Source: a virus. Taken from it: a stretch of 31,698 bases of DNA. The position numbers and the translations under genes were made by a program. The stretch lies in the IMG/VR virus record IMGVR_UViG_3300032242_002082, positions 1 to 31,698 of that record. One strand, written 5' to 3'. The notes beneath the pieces are model-generated. The model saw nothing but the letters and a program-made list of their open reading frames with translations. It searched no databases and was not told where the DNA came from. Below, one piece after another: positions 1-7,151 of this stretch. Each line of letters begins with the position of its first letter. Position 1 is the stretch's first letter.

Positions 1-351
1 AAGATAAGATTGCCAAGTAATCGGATGTACTTCCACAACTTTGATTTCATCACTCATCAACTCCCCCATAATTGTACCAAAAACATAAGCCATCTTCAAA
101 CCAGTTGCAACCGATCTTACAGAAACTGCTGCTTCTATTACAATAAAATCATAATTAAGTTTTCTTTTTAAACTTTTAATTTTACGCTTTGCATCAAAAA
201 GTCTTTCATACACATCAGCACCATCAAAGGTGATCTCTCCCCACTTGACGGCTTTTTGCCCATGCATCAAACAAAATGCAAAGCTATTTGTACTAGCATC
301 TATAGCCAAAACTCTATTTGCTTTTGGCTTGGCAAGTTTAGCCAGAGACAT
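1..351 (-). CDS. RuvC-like Holliday junction resolvase, C-terminus cut by window edge
   Basis: The first 117 residues are inside the window; the rest lies beyond the left edge. The fold signature is RNase H/RuvC-like. A first beta strand carries LAIDAST (Asp18), and a second acidic strand FIVIEAAVS (Glu73) is followed by a helix rich in small residues (GLKMAYVFGTIMGEL), as in RuvC and related phage resolvases. These two acids are the first two of the usual metal-binding set; the later Asp pair would be off-window. The role would be resolving recombination or replication junctions before packaging, which fits the RecA and Cas4-like genes upstream in the same operon. The ATG overlaps the end of the preceding zinc-finger gene by 14 bp and has only a weak ribosome site, so translational coupling is likely. 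Confidence 0.72.
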   Translation of the reverse strand, partial: MSLAKLAKPKANRVLAIDASTNSFAFCLMHGQKAVKWGEITFDGADVYERLFDAKRKIKSLKRKLNYDFIVIEAAVSVRSVATGLKMAYVFGTIMGELMSDEIKVVEVHPITWQSYL

Positions 352-625
352 TTTGTATCATATCCCAAAGCTTTTGTCTTTCTTTTGTTTTTTCTTTGCC
401 TTTACAGGCATCACAAATGTTATCAGTGCTGTATCTACTTAATACAACATTGCAACCTTTATTCTTGCATTTAAAAGCAACACCCGCAAGCCTAGCTTTT
501 CTTTCATAGTAGGCTTCTTTAAGCTTCTTATTAGTTGCTATACGGCAGCACTCATCTGAACAATACTTTTGATTGTGTGTTTTTGGTTCAAATTTATTAT
601 CGCACTCTTCATAAGCACATATCAT
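338..625 (-). CDS. Small protein with two zinc-knuckle motifs
   Basis: A 95-residue protein of unknown function. Two four-cysteine clusters are visible: C3-x4-C8 with C22-x3-C26, and C53-x4-C58 with C71-x2-C74. Both look like treble-clef or zinc-ribbon knuckles, and a basic helical stretch (KKLKEAYYERKARL) lies between them. Such proteins usually bind nucleic acid, but nothing here fixes the role. I chose the ATG at 625 because it forms an ATGA overlap with the stop of the nuclease gene upstream; a longer reading from 682 would overlap that gene by about 60 bp. It lies between a Cas4-like nuclease and a RuvC-like resolvase, so a part in recombination or its control is possible. Confidence 0.7.
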   Translation of the reverse strand: MICAYEECDNKFEPKTHNQKYCSDECCRIATNKKLKEAYYERKARLAGVAFKCKNKGCNVVLSRYSTDNICDACKGKEKTKERQKLWDMIQNVSG

Positions 626-1398
626 TTTGGTACAACTAGGGGAGGTAGATCTACTACACCCTCGTCCATCTCCTTCCAGCATACCTTTTTAACTGGGCAA
701 TACTTGCATGCTGATTGTGACTTTGTAAATGCTCTTTCTGGAAGAGTACCGTCTGTATATGCTTTGTATGTTCTACGCATCCAATCAAACAAATCATTAG
801 CAATTTGTTTGTTTCTTTCACTAATATTAACTGGGATAATTAAAAATGTTTGATCATTTTTGTTTTCATAAAAAAGAAAACCCTGCTCTACTTTTCTAAC
901 CTTCATGTAAATTAACACCTGCAACAAATGGTTTGGAGAAGGCTTCATCTCAGCTTTACGTGCATCCCATACTTCTTGCTTAGCAGTCTTAATTTCTCCT
1001 ACTACTTCTTTTCCATTCCATTCGATAAGAGCATCTGCAAATCCTCGAATTGGTGGATCATCACTTGTAATTTCAATTTCTGTTGCTCTGAGCGTACCCG
1101 TTTTACCCATTGCTTTTTGAATACGGTCATGAGCCATCGTGCCGTTATCCATGTTAGCCCTAGCCATAGCATCAAACTGTTCTTCAAACTCAGCACCAGT
1201 GAAAGCAATGAACCAATATCTAGGGCAATTACCATGCCCATAACCAACAGTACTAGGACTAAATGTTTTCTTTTGGGTAAAAACAAAACCCTTGCTTTCT
1301 CCATAAGCTTCCTCCATCATTTTAGCAAATTTGTTTGGATCAAATCCACCATCTATAGGCTTTTGAAACTTTAGGTTACCAATAATTTCTCTACCCAT
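622..1398 (-). CDS. Cas4/RecB-like PD-(D/E)XK nuclease with cysteine cluster
   Basis: A 258-residue protein with the ordered motifs of the Cas4/RecB nuclease family: Cys58 in GNCPRYW, His90 in MAHDRIQ, Asp122 in GFADALIEW, Glu135-x-Lys137 in GEIKT, the QxxxY motif at Gln160-Tyr164, and a C-terminal C231-x2-C234-x5-C240 cluster. Four cysteines placed this way normally bind a 4Fe-4S cluster in Cas4 and AddB. The expected activity is metal-dependent DNA exonuclease or endonuclease. No cas1, cas2 or repeat array is nearby. The gene sits in a recA/resolvase operon, so I infer a role in end processing for recombination or in host DNA breakdown, not CRISPR adaptation. The start overlaps the previous stop as TAATG. 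Confidence 0.85.
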   Translation of the reverse strand: MGREIIGNLKFQKPIDGGFDPNKFAKMMEEAYGESKGFVFTQKKTFSPSTVGYGHGNCPRYWFIAFTGAEFEEQFDAMARANMDNGTMAHDRIQKAMGKTGTLRATEIEITSDDPPIRGFADALIEWNGKEVVGEIKTAKQEVWDARKAEMKPSPNHLLQVLIYMKVRKVEQGFLFYENKNDQTFLIIPVNISERNKQIANDLFDWMRRTYKAYTDGTLPERAFTKSQSACKYCPVKKVCWKEMDEGVVDLPPLVVPK

Positions 1399-1730
1399 TA
1401 TGCACCATACTTTGCTGTATATTTAAGTGCATCAACAAGTCTATTGATTGCTTCTTCTGCCGTGTAATATACGTTCTTCTTCTTTGCATTATCCCCACCC
1501 TTTTCAAAGGTTGTGTAAAACCTAGAAAGCATGGCAAACTTTGCAGCCAGTGCCTGCATCTTAATAATAAGATCGGGTGCTTTAGAAGATGGAACCTCAG
1601 GCTTAGCAATAAGCTTGATAATTAAATCCAAAGCGTAGTCAAGATCTTTATCATTCATAAATTCTTTTAGATCGTTGAACTCTGTTAGCTCACTAATCAA
1701 ATCAATTGTTGGTTTATCAGTCAAGTTCAT
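1398..1730 (-). CDS. Conserved-looking hypothetical protein, helical
   Basis: A 110-residue protein that I cannot assign. It is mostly amphipathic helix, with an acidic N-terminal third and a more basic, aromatic C-terminal third (KKKNVYYTAEEAINRLVDALKYT). No signal peptide, membrane segment or metal motif is seen. Its stop shares one base with the start of the Cas4-like gene (TAATG), and its start lies 14 bp inside the end of the 54-residue gene upstream, so it belongs to the tightly packed recombination operon. A modest ribosome site (AGGGTG) precedes the ATG. An accessory protein for the nuclease is possible but not shown. Confidence 0.68.
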   Translation of the reverse strand: MNLTDKPTIDLISELTEFNDLKEFMNDKDLDYALDLIIKLIAKPEVPSSKAPDLIIKMQALAAKFAMLSRFYTTFEKGGDNAKKKNVYYTAEEAINRLVDALKYTAKYGA

Positions 1731-1881
1731 TCACCCTAACGCAAAACATACATGGATCTCCGCCATCTTCCCATTCTTGTTGTTCTTCATCAGTCATTGG
1801 ACCACCATCATGTGTGCTACAAAACACATCACTAATCCAGCCGTTGTCATAGCCGTACTTCATCCATGTCTCAAAGTCCAT
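1717..1881 (-). CDS. 54-residue acidic protein with C-x2-H and C-x2-C pairs
   Basis: This short gene falls below common length cut-offs but is well supported. A strong ribosome site (GGGAGG) lies about 7 bases before the ATG at 1881, and the frame fills the space between two other genes with short overlaps at each end (11 and 14 bp). The protein is acidic and rich in Asp, Glu and Trp. Cys21-x2-His24 and Cys44-x2-Cys47 could together bind one zinc ion. The function is unknown. Highly acidic zinc proteins in phage early regions sometimes mimic DNA or bind host enzymes, but no specific partner can be named. Confidence 0.65.
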   Translation of the reverse strand: MDFETWMKYGYDNGWISDVFCSTHDGGPMTDEEQQEWEDGGDPCMFCVRVNELD

Positions 1882-2182
1882 TGTGTTCCTCCCAACACTC
1901 TACCATTTGTTCAAACAATGCCCACTCAATTACTGCAAGACGAGTTTTTGTTCCTTCTTCTCCTAAGATTAGTTTAAGAACTGGATATTTATCCCTGCTG
2001 ACTTTAAAAGTATCTGTGCAAATCTTCGCCCATATTTCCTTATTAATGGAAATTGACTTTGAGTACTCTTTATAATCAACCACAAAATCGTGCCACTGAG
2101 CATCACCTTTTTGATAATTGCCACGTCCAGAATTCTTTTGAGCTTTTGCTCCATCACGTTTTACTTCACCACGCTCTGACAT
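1871..2182 (-). CDS. Small putative nuclease-like protein (PD-(D/E)XK-like pattern)
   Basis: A 103-residue protein with a basic, glycine-rich start (KRDGAKAQKNSGRGNYQKGDA), then HDFVVDYKEYSKS. The arrangement Gly-Asp27, hydrophobic strand, Asp36-x-Lys38 resembles the Asp and (D/E)-x-K catalytic residues of small PD-(D/E)XK enzymes such as archaeal Hjc, followed by a helical C-terminal half. This match is by pattern only, so the nuclease call is tentative; a DNA-binding accessory protein is the alternative. Its start shares one base with the stop of the upstream zinc protein (TAATG), and it lies two genes after recA. A second resolvase-like gene beside RuvC would be redundant, which lowers confidence in that precise role. 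Confidence 0.6.
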   Translation of the reverse strand: MSERGEVKRDGAKAQKNSGRGNYQKGDAQWHDFVVDYKEYSKSISINKEIWAKICTDTFKVSRDKYPVLKLILGEEGTKTRLAVIEWALFEQMVECWEEHNGL

Positions 2183-2373
2183 TAAATAACCACACTGGAC
2201 TCATGCCCTTGTGAACATATCCAAAGTAGACGACCAGAATCTCTATTGATGTAACCAGTGTAAACTGTTTCATTGCAATCATTTGTTTGGCAATTAAACG
2301 ACCCACTTGCTGGCTCCATGTTAGTTGGATTAGGTTTATTATCTTTGTTTAAAAATTCCTCAAGACTTGTCAT
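2182..2373 (-). CDS. Small zinc-ribbon protein after recA
   Basis: A 63-residue protein with C28-x4-C33 and C53-x3-H57, a likely zinc ribbon. The N-terminal 25 residues look flexible (NKDNKPNPTNMEPASGS). I placed the start at the ATG at 2373, not the TTG 15 bases earlier, because GCGGGAG, seven bases upstream, makes a fair ribosome site. That site and the ATG lie inside the last codons of recA (14-bp overlap). The function is unknown; the setting points to DNA metabolism. It is one of five small zinc-binding proteins in this window. Confidence 0.65.
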   Translation of the reverse strand: MTSLEEFLNKDNKPNPTNMEPASGSFNCQTNDCNETVYTGYINRDSGRLLWICSQGHESSVVI

Positions 2374-3358
2374 AAATTTCTCCCGCAATCTTTTCTGCTA
2401 CATCTGGGTTATTTTTAAGGTATTCTACTGCCTTAGCACGTCCCTGAAAACGTTCTTCATTAACTGTATACCAAGCACCGCCTTTTTGAACAATGCCCAT
2501 CATTTCAGCTGTATCAAGGATTTCTCCAACACTGTCAACTCCAAGGCTCTCCCCTTGATAGTAAAAGTCGTATTGACCTGAAAGGTTAGGGGGTCCAAGT
2601 TTGTTGTAGTCAATGATCCAGTTAACGGGTCTTCCGACTCTTTGTTCAATAATCTTATCGCCAACTTTGATGCCAGCCTTGATAGCATTTGCTTCTGCTT
2701 CCGATGACCACAACTTGATAACAGTAGACGAGAAGAATTTAACTGCCATTCCCCCCGTTGGAATGTGAGAGGCATGCATACTTCCAAATTGATTTCTTTG
2801 TTGGGAAATAAGTACAAGAAGCGTGTTCTTGTTTGCATAGTTAAGCATCTTGACCGCATGTGTCATATCCTTTGCTTCAGCACCAATCTGCTTGGTGTCT
2901 TCAAGTTTCTTTAAATCTGTACTATCTTTTTCAAAATAAATAGCAGGAAGCAATGCTGAAATAGAATCTACAACAATCATATCAACGCCAGCTTCCATAA
3001 GTTGCTGTGCAACATCTACCATGTCATTAACGGATTTAGCTGGAGAATAAATTAAAGACTCAGAGTCAACACCTAGTTTTGATGCCCACTCTGGATCATA
3101 CGATGCTTCTGCATCAATCCATGCACAGGTCTTGCCATTCTTTTGTGCCTCTGCAATCATCTGCAAACAAAACGAAGATTTACCAGCAGACTTGTTACCC
3201 CAAATAAGGACTTGGCGACCAAACCCAAGACCACCCTTGAGTGCCATGTTTAAACCAATACTAGGTGTCTTTTGTTTTTCTACTTCTATTTTTGTTGCTA
3301 GCTGTACTCTTGCTCTTGTTTTGGGGTCTAGCTTTGCTAGAATCTCTTCCGTTATCAT
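2360..3358 (-). CDS. recA: RecA-family recombinase
   Basis: A 332-residue RecA homologue, slightly shorter than the roughly 350 residues of bacterial RecA. Walker A is GNKSAGKSS at 54-62, Walker B is MIVVDS at 127-132, and IDAEASYDPEWASKLGVD matches the RecA segment that carries the catalytic Glu (Glu84). SQQRNQFG followed by TGGMAVKFFSS matches the L2 DNA-binding region. It should form ATP-dependent filaments on single-stranded DNA and promote strand exchange. It lies in an operon with nucleases and a resolvase, so recombination-dependent replication or repair is the likely use. The start at 3358 leaves a 98-bp overlap with the gene upstream; the next internal Met is at residue 38, too late to keep the N-terminal helix. 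Confidence 0.95.
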   Translation of the reverse strand: MITEEILAKLDPKTRARVQLATKIEVEKQKTPSIGLNMALKGGLGFGRQVLIWGNKSAGKSSFCLQMIAEAQKNGKTCAWIDAEASYDPEWASKLGVDSESLIYSPAKSVNDMVDVAQQLMEAGVDMIVVDSISALLPAIYFEKDSTDLKKLEDTKQIGAEAKDMTHAVKMLNYANKNTLLVLISQQRNQFGSMHASHIPTGGMAVKFFSSTVIKLWSSEAEANAIKAGIKVGDKIIEQRVGRPVNWIIDYNKLGPPNLSGQYDFYYQGESLGVDSVGEILDTAEMMGIVQKGGAWYTVNEERFQGRAKAVEYLKNNPDVAEKIAGEIYDKS

Positions 3359-3515
3359 TCATGCTCTTTTCTAATTCAACTGCTACTTCTTTAATCTGTT
3401 CGTTACGACTCGTTGCTAAAAAATCTATTAACTTATAGATTGATTTTTCATCTTCTGCCCTGATGACAAGAAGATATTCGTTCTCCGTACCTTTAAGTAT
3501 GTAGGACTGAGCCAT
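3261..3515 (-). CDS. Small protein with basic tail overlapping recA start
   Basis: An 84-residue protein. Residues 1-50 look folded, with a strand (YILKGTENEYLLVIRA) and amphipathic helices. The last 30 or so residues are low-complexity and basic (Ser, Lys, Arg, Asn), and this tail is encoded in the 98 bp shared with the start of recA in another frame. The ATG at 3515 sits about 9 bases after a TATAAT box with no ribosome site, so its message is probably nearly leaderless. It would be the first gene of the recA operon. The function is unknown; a basic tail next to recA suggests nucleic-acid contact. Confidence 0.62.
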   Translation of the reverse strand: MAQSYILKGTENEYLLVIRAEDEKSIYKLIDFLATSRNEQIKEVAVELEKSMNDNGRDSSKARPQNKSKSTASNKNRSRKTKDT

Positions 3516-3523
3516 ATACTTAT

Positions 3524-3553
3524 ATTATACACCATTATTCAGACTTTTGTGAG
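3524..3553 (-). promoter_or_regulatory. Promoter for recA operon, near-leaderless
   Basis: On the minus strand a perfect TATAAT (3529-3524) is preceded at 18 bp by CTCACA (3553-3548), four of six matches to the -35 consensus. The predicted transcription start falls about 1-3 bases before the ATG at 3515, and no Shine-Dalgarno sequence lies between. Leaderless messages are common in Actinobacteria. The -35 box lies inside the end of the gene upstream. Confidence 0.55.
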
Positions 3554-3819
3554 AATTCTTCATAAGTAGGTAAAGATTCTAATTCAGAATCCATGTTTGC
3601 ACCTTGAGCATCTTCAAGAGTCATTGTCTCACCTGACAAAAACAATGTAACTGACATGTTATCATTATCTTGTGTTAGACCAACTGCACGACCCTTAAAA
3701 TCTTTAAACAAAGATGAAATTGGTACTGTGATTGAACCTTGATGATCCAAGATTGCTGCAACGATTTGTTGCAATTCAATATCAAACTTTTGTGGATCTA
3801 GACTTGTTTCTTCTGACAT
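3535..3819 (-). CDS. Hypothetical acidic protein after dnaE
   Basis: A 94-residue acidic protein, unrecognised. A central part with alternating strands (ITVPISSLFKDFKGRAVGL, then MSVTLFLSG) is followed by an acidic tail. The start overlaps the dnaE stop as TAATG, and AAGGAAG seven bases before that overlap is a good ribosome site within the dnaE end. It is therefore co-translated with the polymerase. The acidic tail could act like the C-terminal tails of replication proteins that contact partners, but this is only a guess. Confidence 0.66.
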   Translation of the reverse strand: MSEETSLDPQKFDIELQQIVAAILDHQGSITVPISSLFKDFKGRAVGLTQDNDNMSVTLFLSGETMTLEDAQGANMDSELESLPTYEEFSQKSE

Positions 3820-6800
3820 TAACTTACTTCCTTTACATATAGTGTTCCGTCATCCATTTCTGCAATTGCAGGGTCACAGATGGTTCCTGGTTTCATTTTC
3901 CCCAACACTCTAGAATAGAGTTTTGGAAAAGCTATTACTCGCTCAAGCTTTTTGTCTGCATCAGACAAGATTATATGAGCCATCATCTTCTTTGCTTTTG
4001 TTTGATAGTGGGTAAAGTCTAATACAAGCCTCTTGCCATCATCAATCTTTAATTTGTCCTTATATAACCATTGTACAAAAGGTTCATCGGTTTTGTCAAC
4101 TACATCTTGGATTGTAACGTATTTATGTATACGGTTATCTCCTACCAAGAAGAAATACATCATTCCTGGCTCTATCTTTGTATTGACCTCATGGAAGATT
4201 CCCACCGCTCCTGTATCGTCTACAAGCTCAACTCTAGCCCATGTAGGACCTTTCTTGATTGACTTAACCATTGCTAACAATACAAAACATCCTTCTTCAA
4301 GGAAATCAGATAGTGGGTTAACCTGTGCTTTAATAATTGGACTTAACCTTCCTGTATCAAACTTTGGAATACCCAATACATCATAAAGATTTTCTGTCTC
4401 TTTACCATTACGTGGGTTATCATCAAATGCTGCAGCACCAATTTGATTTAGAGAATCAATTGCTCTCTTATTAAATCCCGCTTTGCTCTTTGACTTCTCT
4501 ATCAAATCAGCATAATCTTTATAAGGTCTAGACTTAATGATCTGATTAGCAATCTTATCTGAAATAAACTTAACATCTGCAAGACCAAAGCGTAGAGAGT
4601 TGCCTTGAATAATAAAATCAGTCTCTGATTCATTTACGTGTGGCAGAAGAACTTTTATTCCAAGTCTCTTTGCTTCCAATAAATAGTCTGTTCTGGAGTC
4701 CTTGACTTTTTCGTTTTTGAGGACAGCAAACATAAACTCCAACGGATAGTAATGTTTAAGCCAAGCAGTCCAATAGCTAAGCATACTGTAAGCAATAGCG
4801 TGAGAACGGTTAAAGGAATAGCCAGCGTGAGCTTCAAAATCGTGCCACAGCTTTTCAGCATCTTCTTTAGTAATGTGCTTGCTTGCACCCAAAACAAACT
4901 GCTCTTTAAATTGATCAAACTCTTTAGCATCTTTTTTCTTTCCAATAATCTTACGAACTTTATCTGCTTCCATCCATGTCATACCACCCAAGTGTACGCA
5001 AGCCTGCATAACTTGTTCTTGATAAATAATAACGCCGTATGTTCTTGCAGTAAACTCTTGCATAATTGGGTGAATATAAGTAATCATTTCTTCACCCTTC
5101 TTACGTTTAATGTAAGAAGCACCTACAGTATTCATAGCACCTGGACGAACCAATGCGTTTGATGCTGCAAGATCTTCAAATGTATTTACACCCATCTTCA
5201 TCAACAGGTTTGTGTAGGGAGTTGCTTCCGCTTGGAATACCCCTTTTGTAAAACCATTAGATAAGTCTGCAAAAACCTTTGCATCATCTAAAGGTAATTC
5301 TTTAAGGTTAATAACTTTTTCTTTGTTTCTTTTAATAATCTTAATAGCATCGTCAATAACAGAAAGCGTTTTAAGACCCAACACGTCAAGCTTAATCAAG
5401 CCTAAGTCTGCTGTTTGCTCCATATCATAAGCAACTACTGGGATACGACCTGATACTGAGTCATCAGGATCTTTGCGTGTTTCGATAGGAACGTACTTAC
5501 TAATATCATCTTTAGCAATAACAACACCCGCAGCATGCATACCATTAGAACGGATTTTGCCACGCAACATAGAAGCATACTTAGTTACTTCTGGATATTT
5601 TTTACGGAACTCTTCTGTATCTTTGGAAGATTCAAACTCTTCAAACGTCTCAACATTCTTAAGTGCCTTATTAACTTCACCAAGTGGGACAAGGAACGCA
5701 CGAGCAACATCTCTGACAACTCCTTTATCTTTAAAATATGTGTAGGTAGAAATAGAAGCAACGTGCTTAAACTTCTTTCTTAAATAGTCCTTAACTTCTC
5801 CACGACGACTGTCCATAAAGTCAGTATCAATATCAGGGAAGTCATTACGCTCTGGATTAATAAAGCGGAAGAACAATAGGTCAAACTCAATTGGGTCTAC
5901 TTCTGTAATACCCAACAAGTAACATACTAATGACCCTGCTGCAGATCCTCGTCCTGGACCAACAAAGATTTCATTTTCCTTTGCCCAACCAACCATATCA
6001 CCAACAACAAGGAAGTAACTAGCAAAGTTTTTGTCAGCGATGACCTGAAGCTCTTCTTTAAGTCTTTCTTTGTACTTTTCATCTTCTAATCCTTTTTCTG
6101 TGAGAGCCTTCTCGCACATGTCTTTGAGTGTTTTTAATGCATTCTTTTTTGGAACTGGAAGCAAGTCAAGATTCTCGTGGAACTCATATGTCTCAATCTT
6201 GTCTGTTACTTCTTGGGTTGATTCATAAATGTCAGTACGTGTTACGCCTGACTTTTCAAAATCTTCTTTAATTTCATCATAGGTTTGAATATAAACGTTG
6301 ATATCAGCAAAGCTAATGTGCCTATCAGGATATATATGATCAAAGCGATCAATAATATTGGTGAAAGAACGACTACTTGTATAATCTGCATCTTTGTTTT
6401 GGTTTGGCTTGGTAGAAAGGATGAGGAGGAGTTCTTCCAAATCCCTTTCCTCTTTCTTCGCAAAATGACAGTCTCCTGTAGCAATTGGTTTAACTCCTAG
6501 TTCATCCGCCAAAGCAAACAGAGCAGCATTTAATTCAGGTGGATTATGCGATTGAACTTCAATGTAAAAGTCTTTGCCAAAACGATTCTTAAACATTTTG
6601 ACATATTCTCTTGCTTTATCATTATCTCCCCGCTCAATTGCTTTTGAGATAAGACCATTCATGCATCCCGATATAACAATTATACCGTCACCAAACTCCC
6701 AAAGAGCATCAATATCAATACGTGGCTTGTGGTAATAACCTTCTGTCCAAGCAATTTGAGAAAGCTTTTGTAAATTTTTTAATCCCAAATCATCTTTAGC

Positions 6801-7088
6801 AAGAAGGATAATGTGGTTGTACAAGGAAGTATTGTCATCTCGTTTTGCAACTGCTCTTTTATCAAAACGATCTGTAGCCGAGATATAAGCTTCTAGACCG
6901 AGTATAGGCTTGATACCTAATTCTTTAGCTGCGATTTGCATATCTCTGTGAGATGACAACGTTCCATGATCTGTGATAGCCAATGAAGTCTGACCCGCAT
7001 CTTTTGCAGCCTGAAGTAATTCGTAAGGCGTGTTTAAGCCATCCATAAGCGAATAGTGACTATGGACGTGAAGATGTGTAAATTTCAT
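3819..7088 (-). CDS. dnaE: DNA polymerase III alpha subunit (DnaE type)
   Basis: A 1089-residue replicative polymerase, near the length of bacterial DnaE (about 1160). The N-terminal PHP domain opens with HLHVHSHYSLMDG and keeps likely metal ligands His7, His9, His41, Glu66, His92, Cys142, Asp206 and His208. The polymerase core has GPGRGSAAGSL at 378-388, the PDIDTDF motif with Asp421 and Asp423, and the third catalytic Asp568 in LIKLDVLGL. A DNA-binding helix-hairpin-helix region and an OB-like C-terminal part follow. It copies the phage genome as the alpha subunit. No clamp or clamp loader is seen in this window. The start is ATG at 7088 with a weak ribosome site (CGGATAA), just after a strong hairpin, so its synthesis is probably kept below that of the ssDNA-binding protein. 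Confidence 0.96.
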   Translation of the reverse strand: MKFTHLHVHSHYSLMDGLNTPYELLQAAKDAGQTSLAITDHGTLSSHRDMQIAAKELGIKPILGLEAYISATDRFDKRAVAKRDDNTSLYNHIILLAKDDLGLKNLQKLSQIAWTEGYYHKPRIDIDALWEFGDGIIVISGCMNGLISKAIERGDNDKAREYVKMFKNRFGKDFYIEVQSHNPPELNAALFALADELGVKPIATGDCHFAKKEERDLEELLLILSTKPNQNKDADYTSSRSFTNIIDRFDHIYPDRHISFADINVYIQTYDEIKEDFEKSGVTRTDIYESTQEVTDKIETYEFHENLDLLPVPKKNALKTLKDMCEKALTEKGLEDEKYKERLKEELQVIADKNFASYFLVVGDMVGWAKENEIFVGPGRGSAAGSLVCYLLGITEVDPIEFDLLFFRFINPERNDFPDIDTDFMDSRRGEVKDYLRKKFKHVASISTYTYFKDKGVVRDVARAFLVPLGEVNKALKNVETFEEFESSKDTEEFRKKYPEVTKYASMLRGKIRSNGMHAAGVVIAKDDISKYVPIETRKDPDDSVSGRIPVVAYDMEQTADLGLIKLDVLGLKTLSVIDDAIKIIKRNKEKVINLKELPLDDAKVFADLSNGFTKGVFQAEATPYTNLLMKMGVNTFEDLAASNALVRPGAMNTVGASYIKRKKGEEMITYIHPIMQEFTARTYGVIIYQEQVMQACVHLGGMTWMEADKVRKIIGKKKDAKEFDQFKEQFVLGASKHITKEDAEKLWHDFEAHAGYSFNRSHAIAYSMLSYWTAWLKHYYPLEFMFAVLKNEKVKDSRTDYLLEAKRLGIKVLLPHVNESETDFIIQGNSLRFGLADVKFISDKIANQIIKSRPYKDYADLIEKSKSKAGFNKRAIDSLNQIGAAAFDDNPRNGKETENLYDVLGIPKFDTGRLSPIIKAQVNPLSDFLEEGCFVLLAMVKSIKKGPTWARVELVDDTGAVGIFHEVNTKIEPGMMYFFLVGDNRIHKYVTIQDVVDKTDEPFVQWLYKDKLKIDDGKRLVLDFTHYQTKAKKMMAHIILSDADKKLERVIAFPKLYSRVLGKMKPGTICDPAIAEMDDGTLYVKEVS

Positions 7089-7110
7089 TGTTATCCGTTC
7101 AGGTTTATAA

Positions 7111-7134
7111 GTGGGGCTGATTGCTCAGCCCCAC
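7111..7134 (-). terminator. 10-bp GCAA-loop hairpin between ssb and dnaE
   Basis: The transcript reads GTGGGGCTGA, GCAA, TCAGCCCCAC: a perfect 10-bp, GC-rich stem closed by a GNRA tetraloop. The bases after it (TTATAAACC) are only partly T-rich, so a classic intrinsic terminator is uncertain. It may be a leaky terminator, or a 3' stabilising end for ssb mRNA that lowers expression of dnaE. The stem ends 22 bases before the dnaE ATG. Confidence 0.6.
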
Positions 7135-7151
7135 CCTGTATTTAATTTAGA

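Noticed and set aside
622-1398. Cas4 of a CRISPR-Cas system
   Set aside because: No cas1, cas2 or repeat array is nearby; phages commonly carry stand-alone Cas4-like nucleases next to recA.
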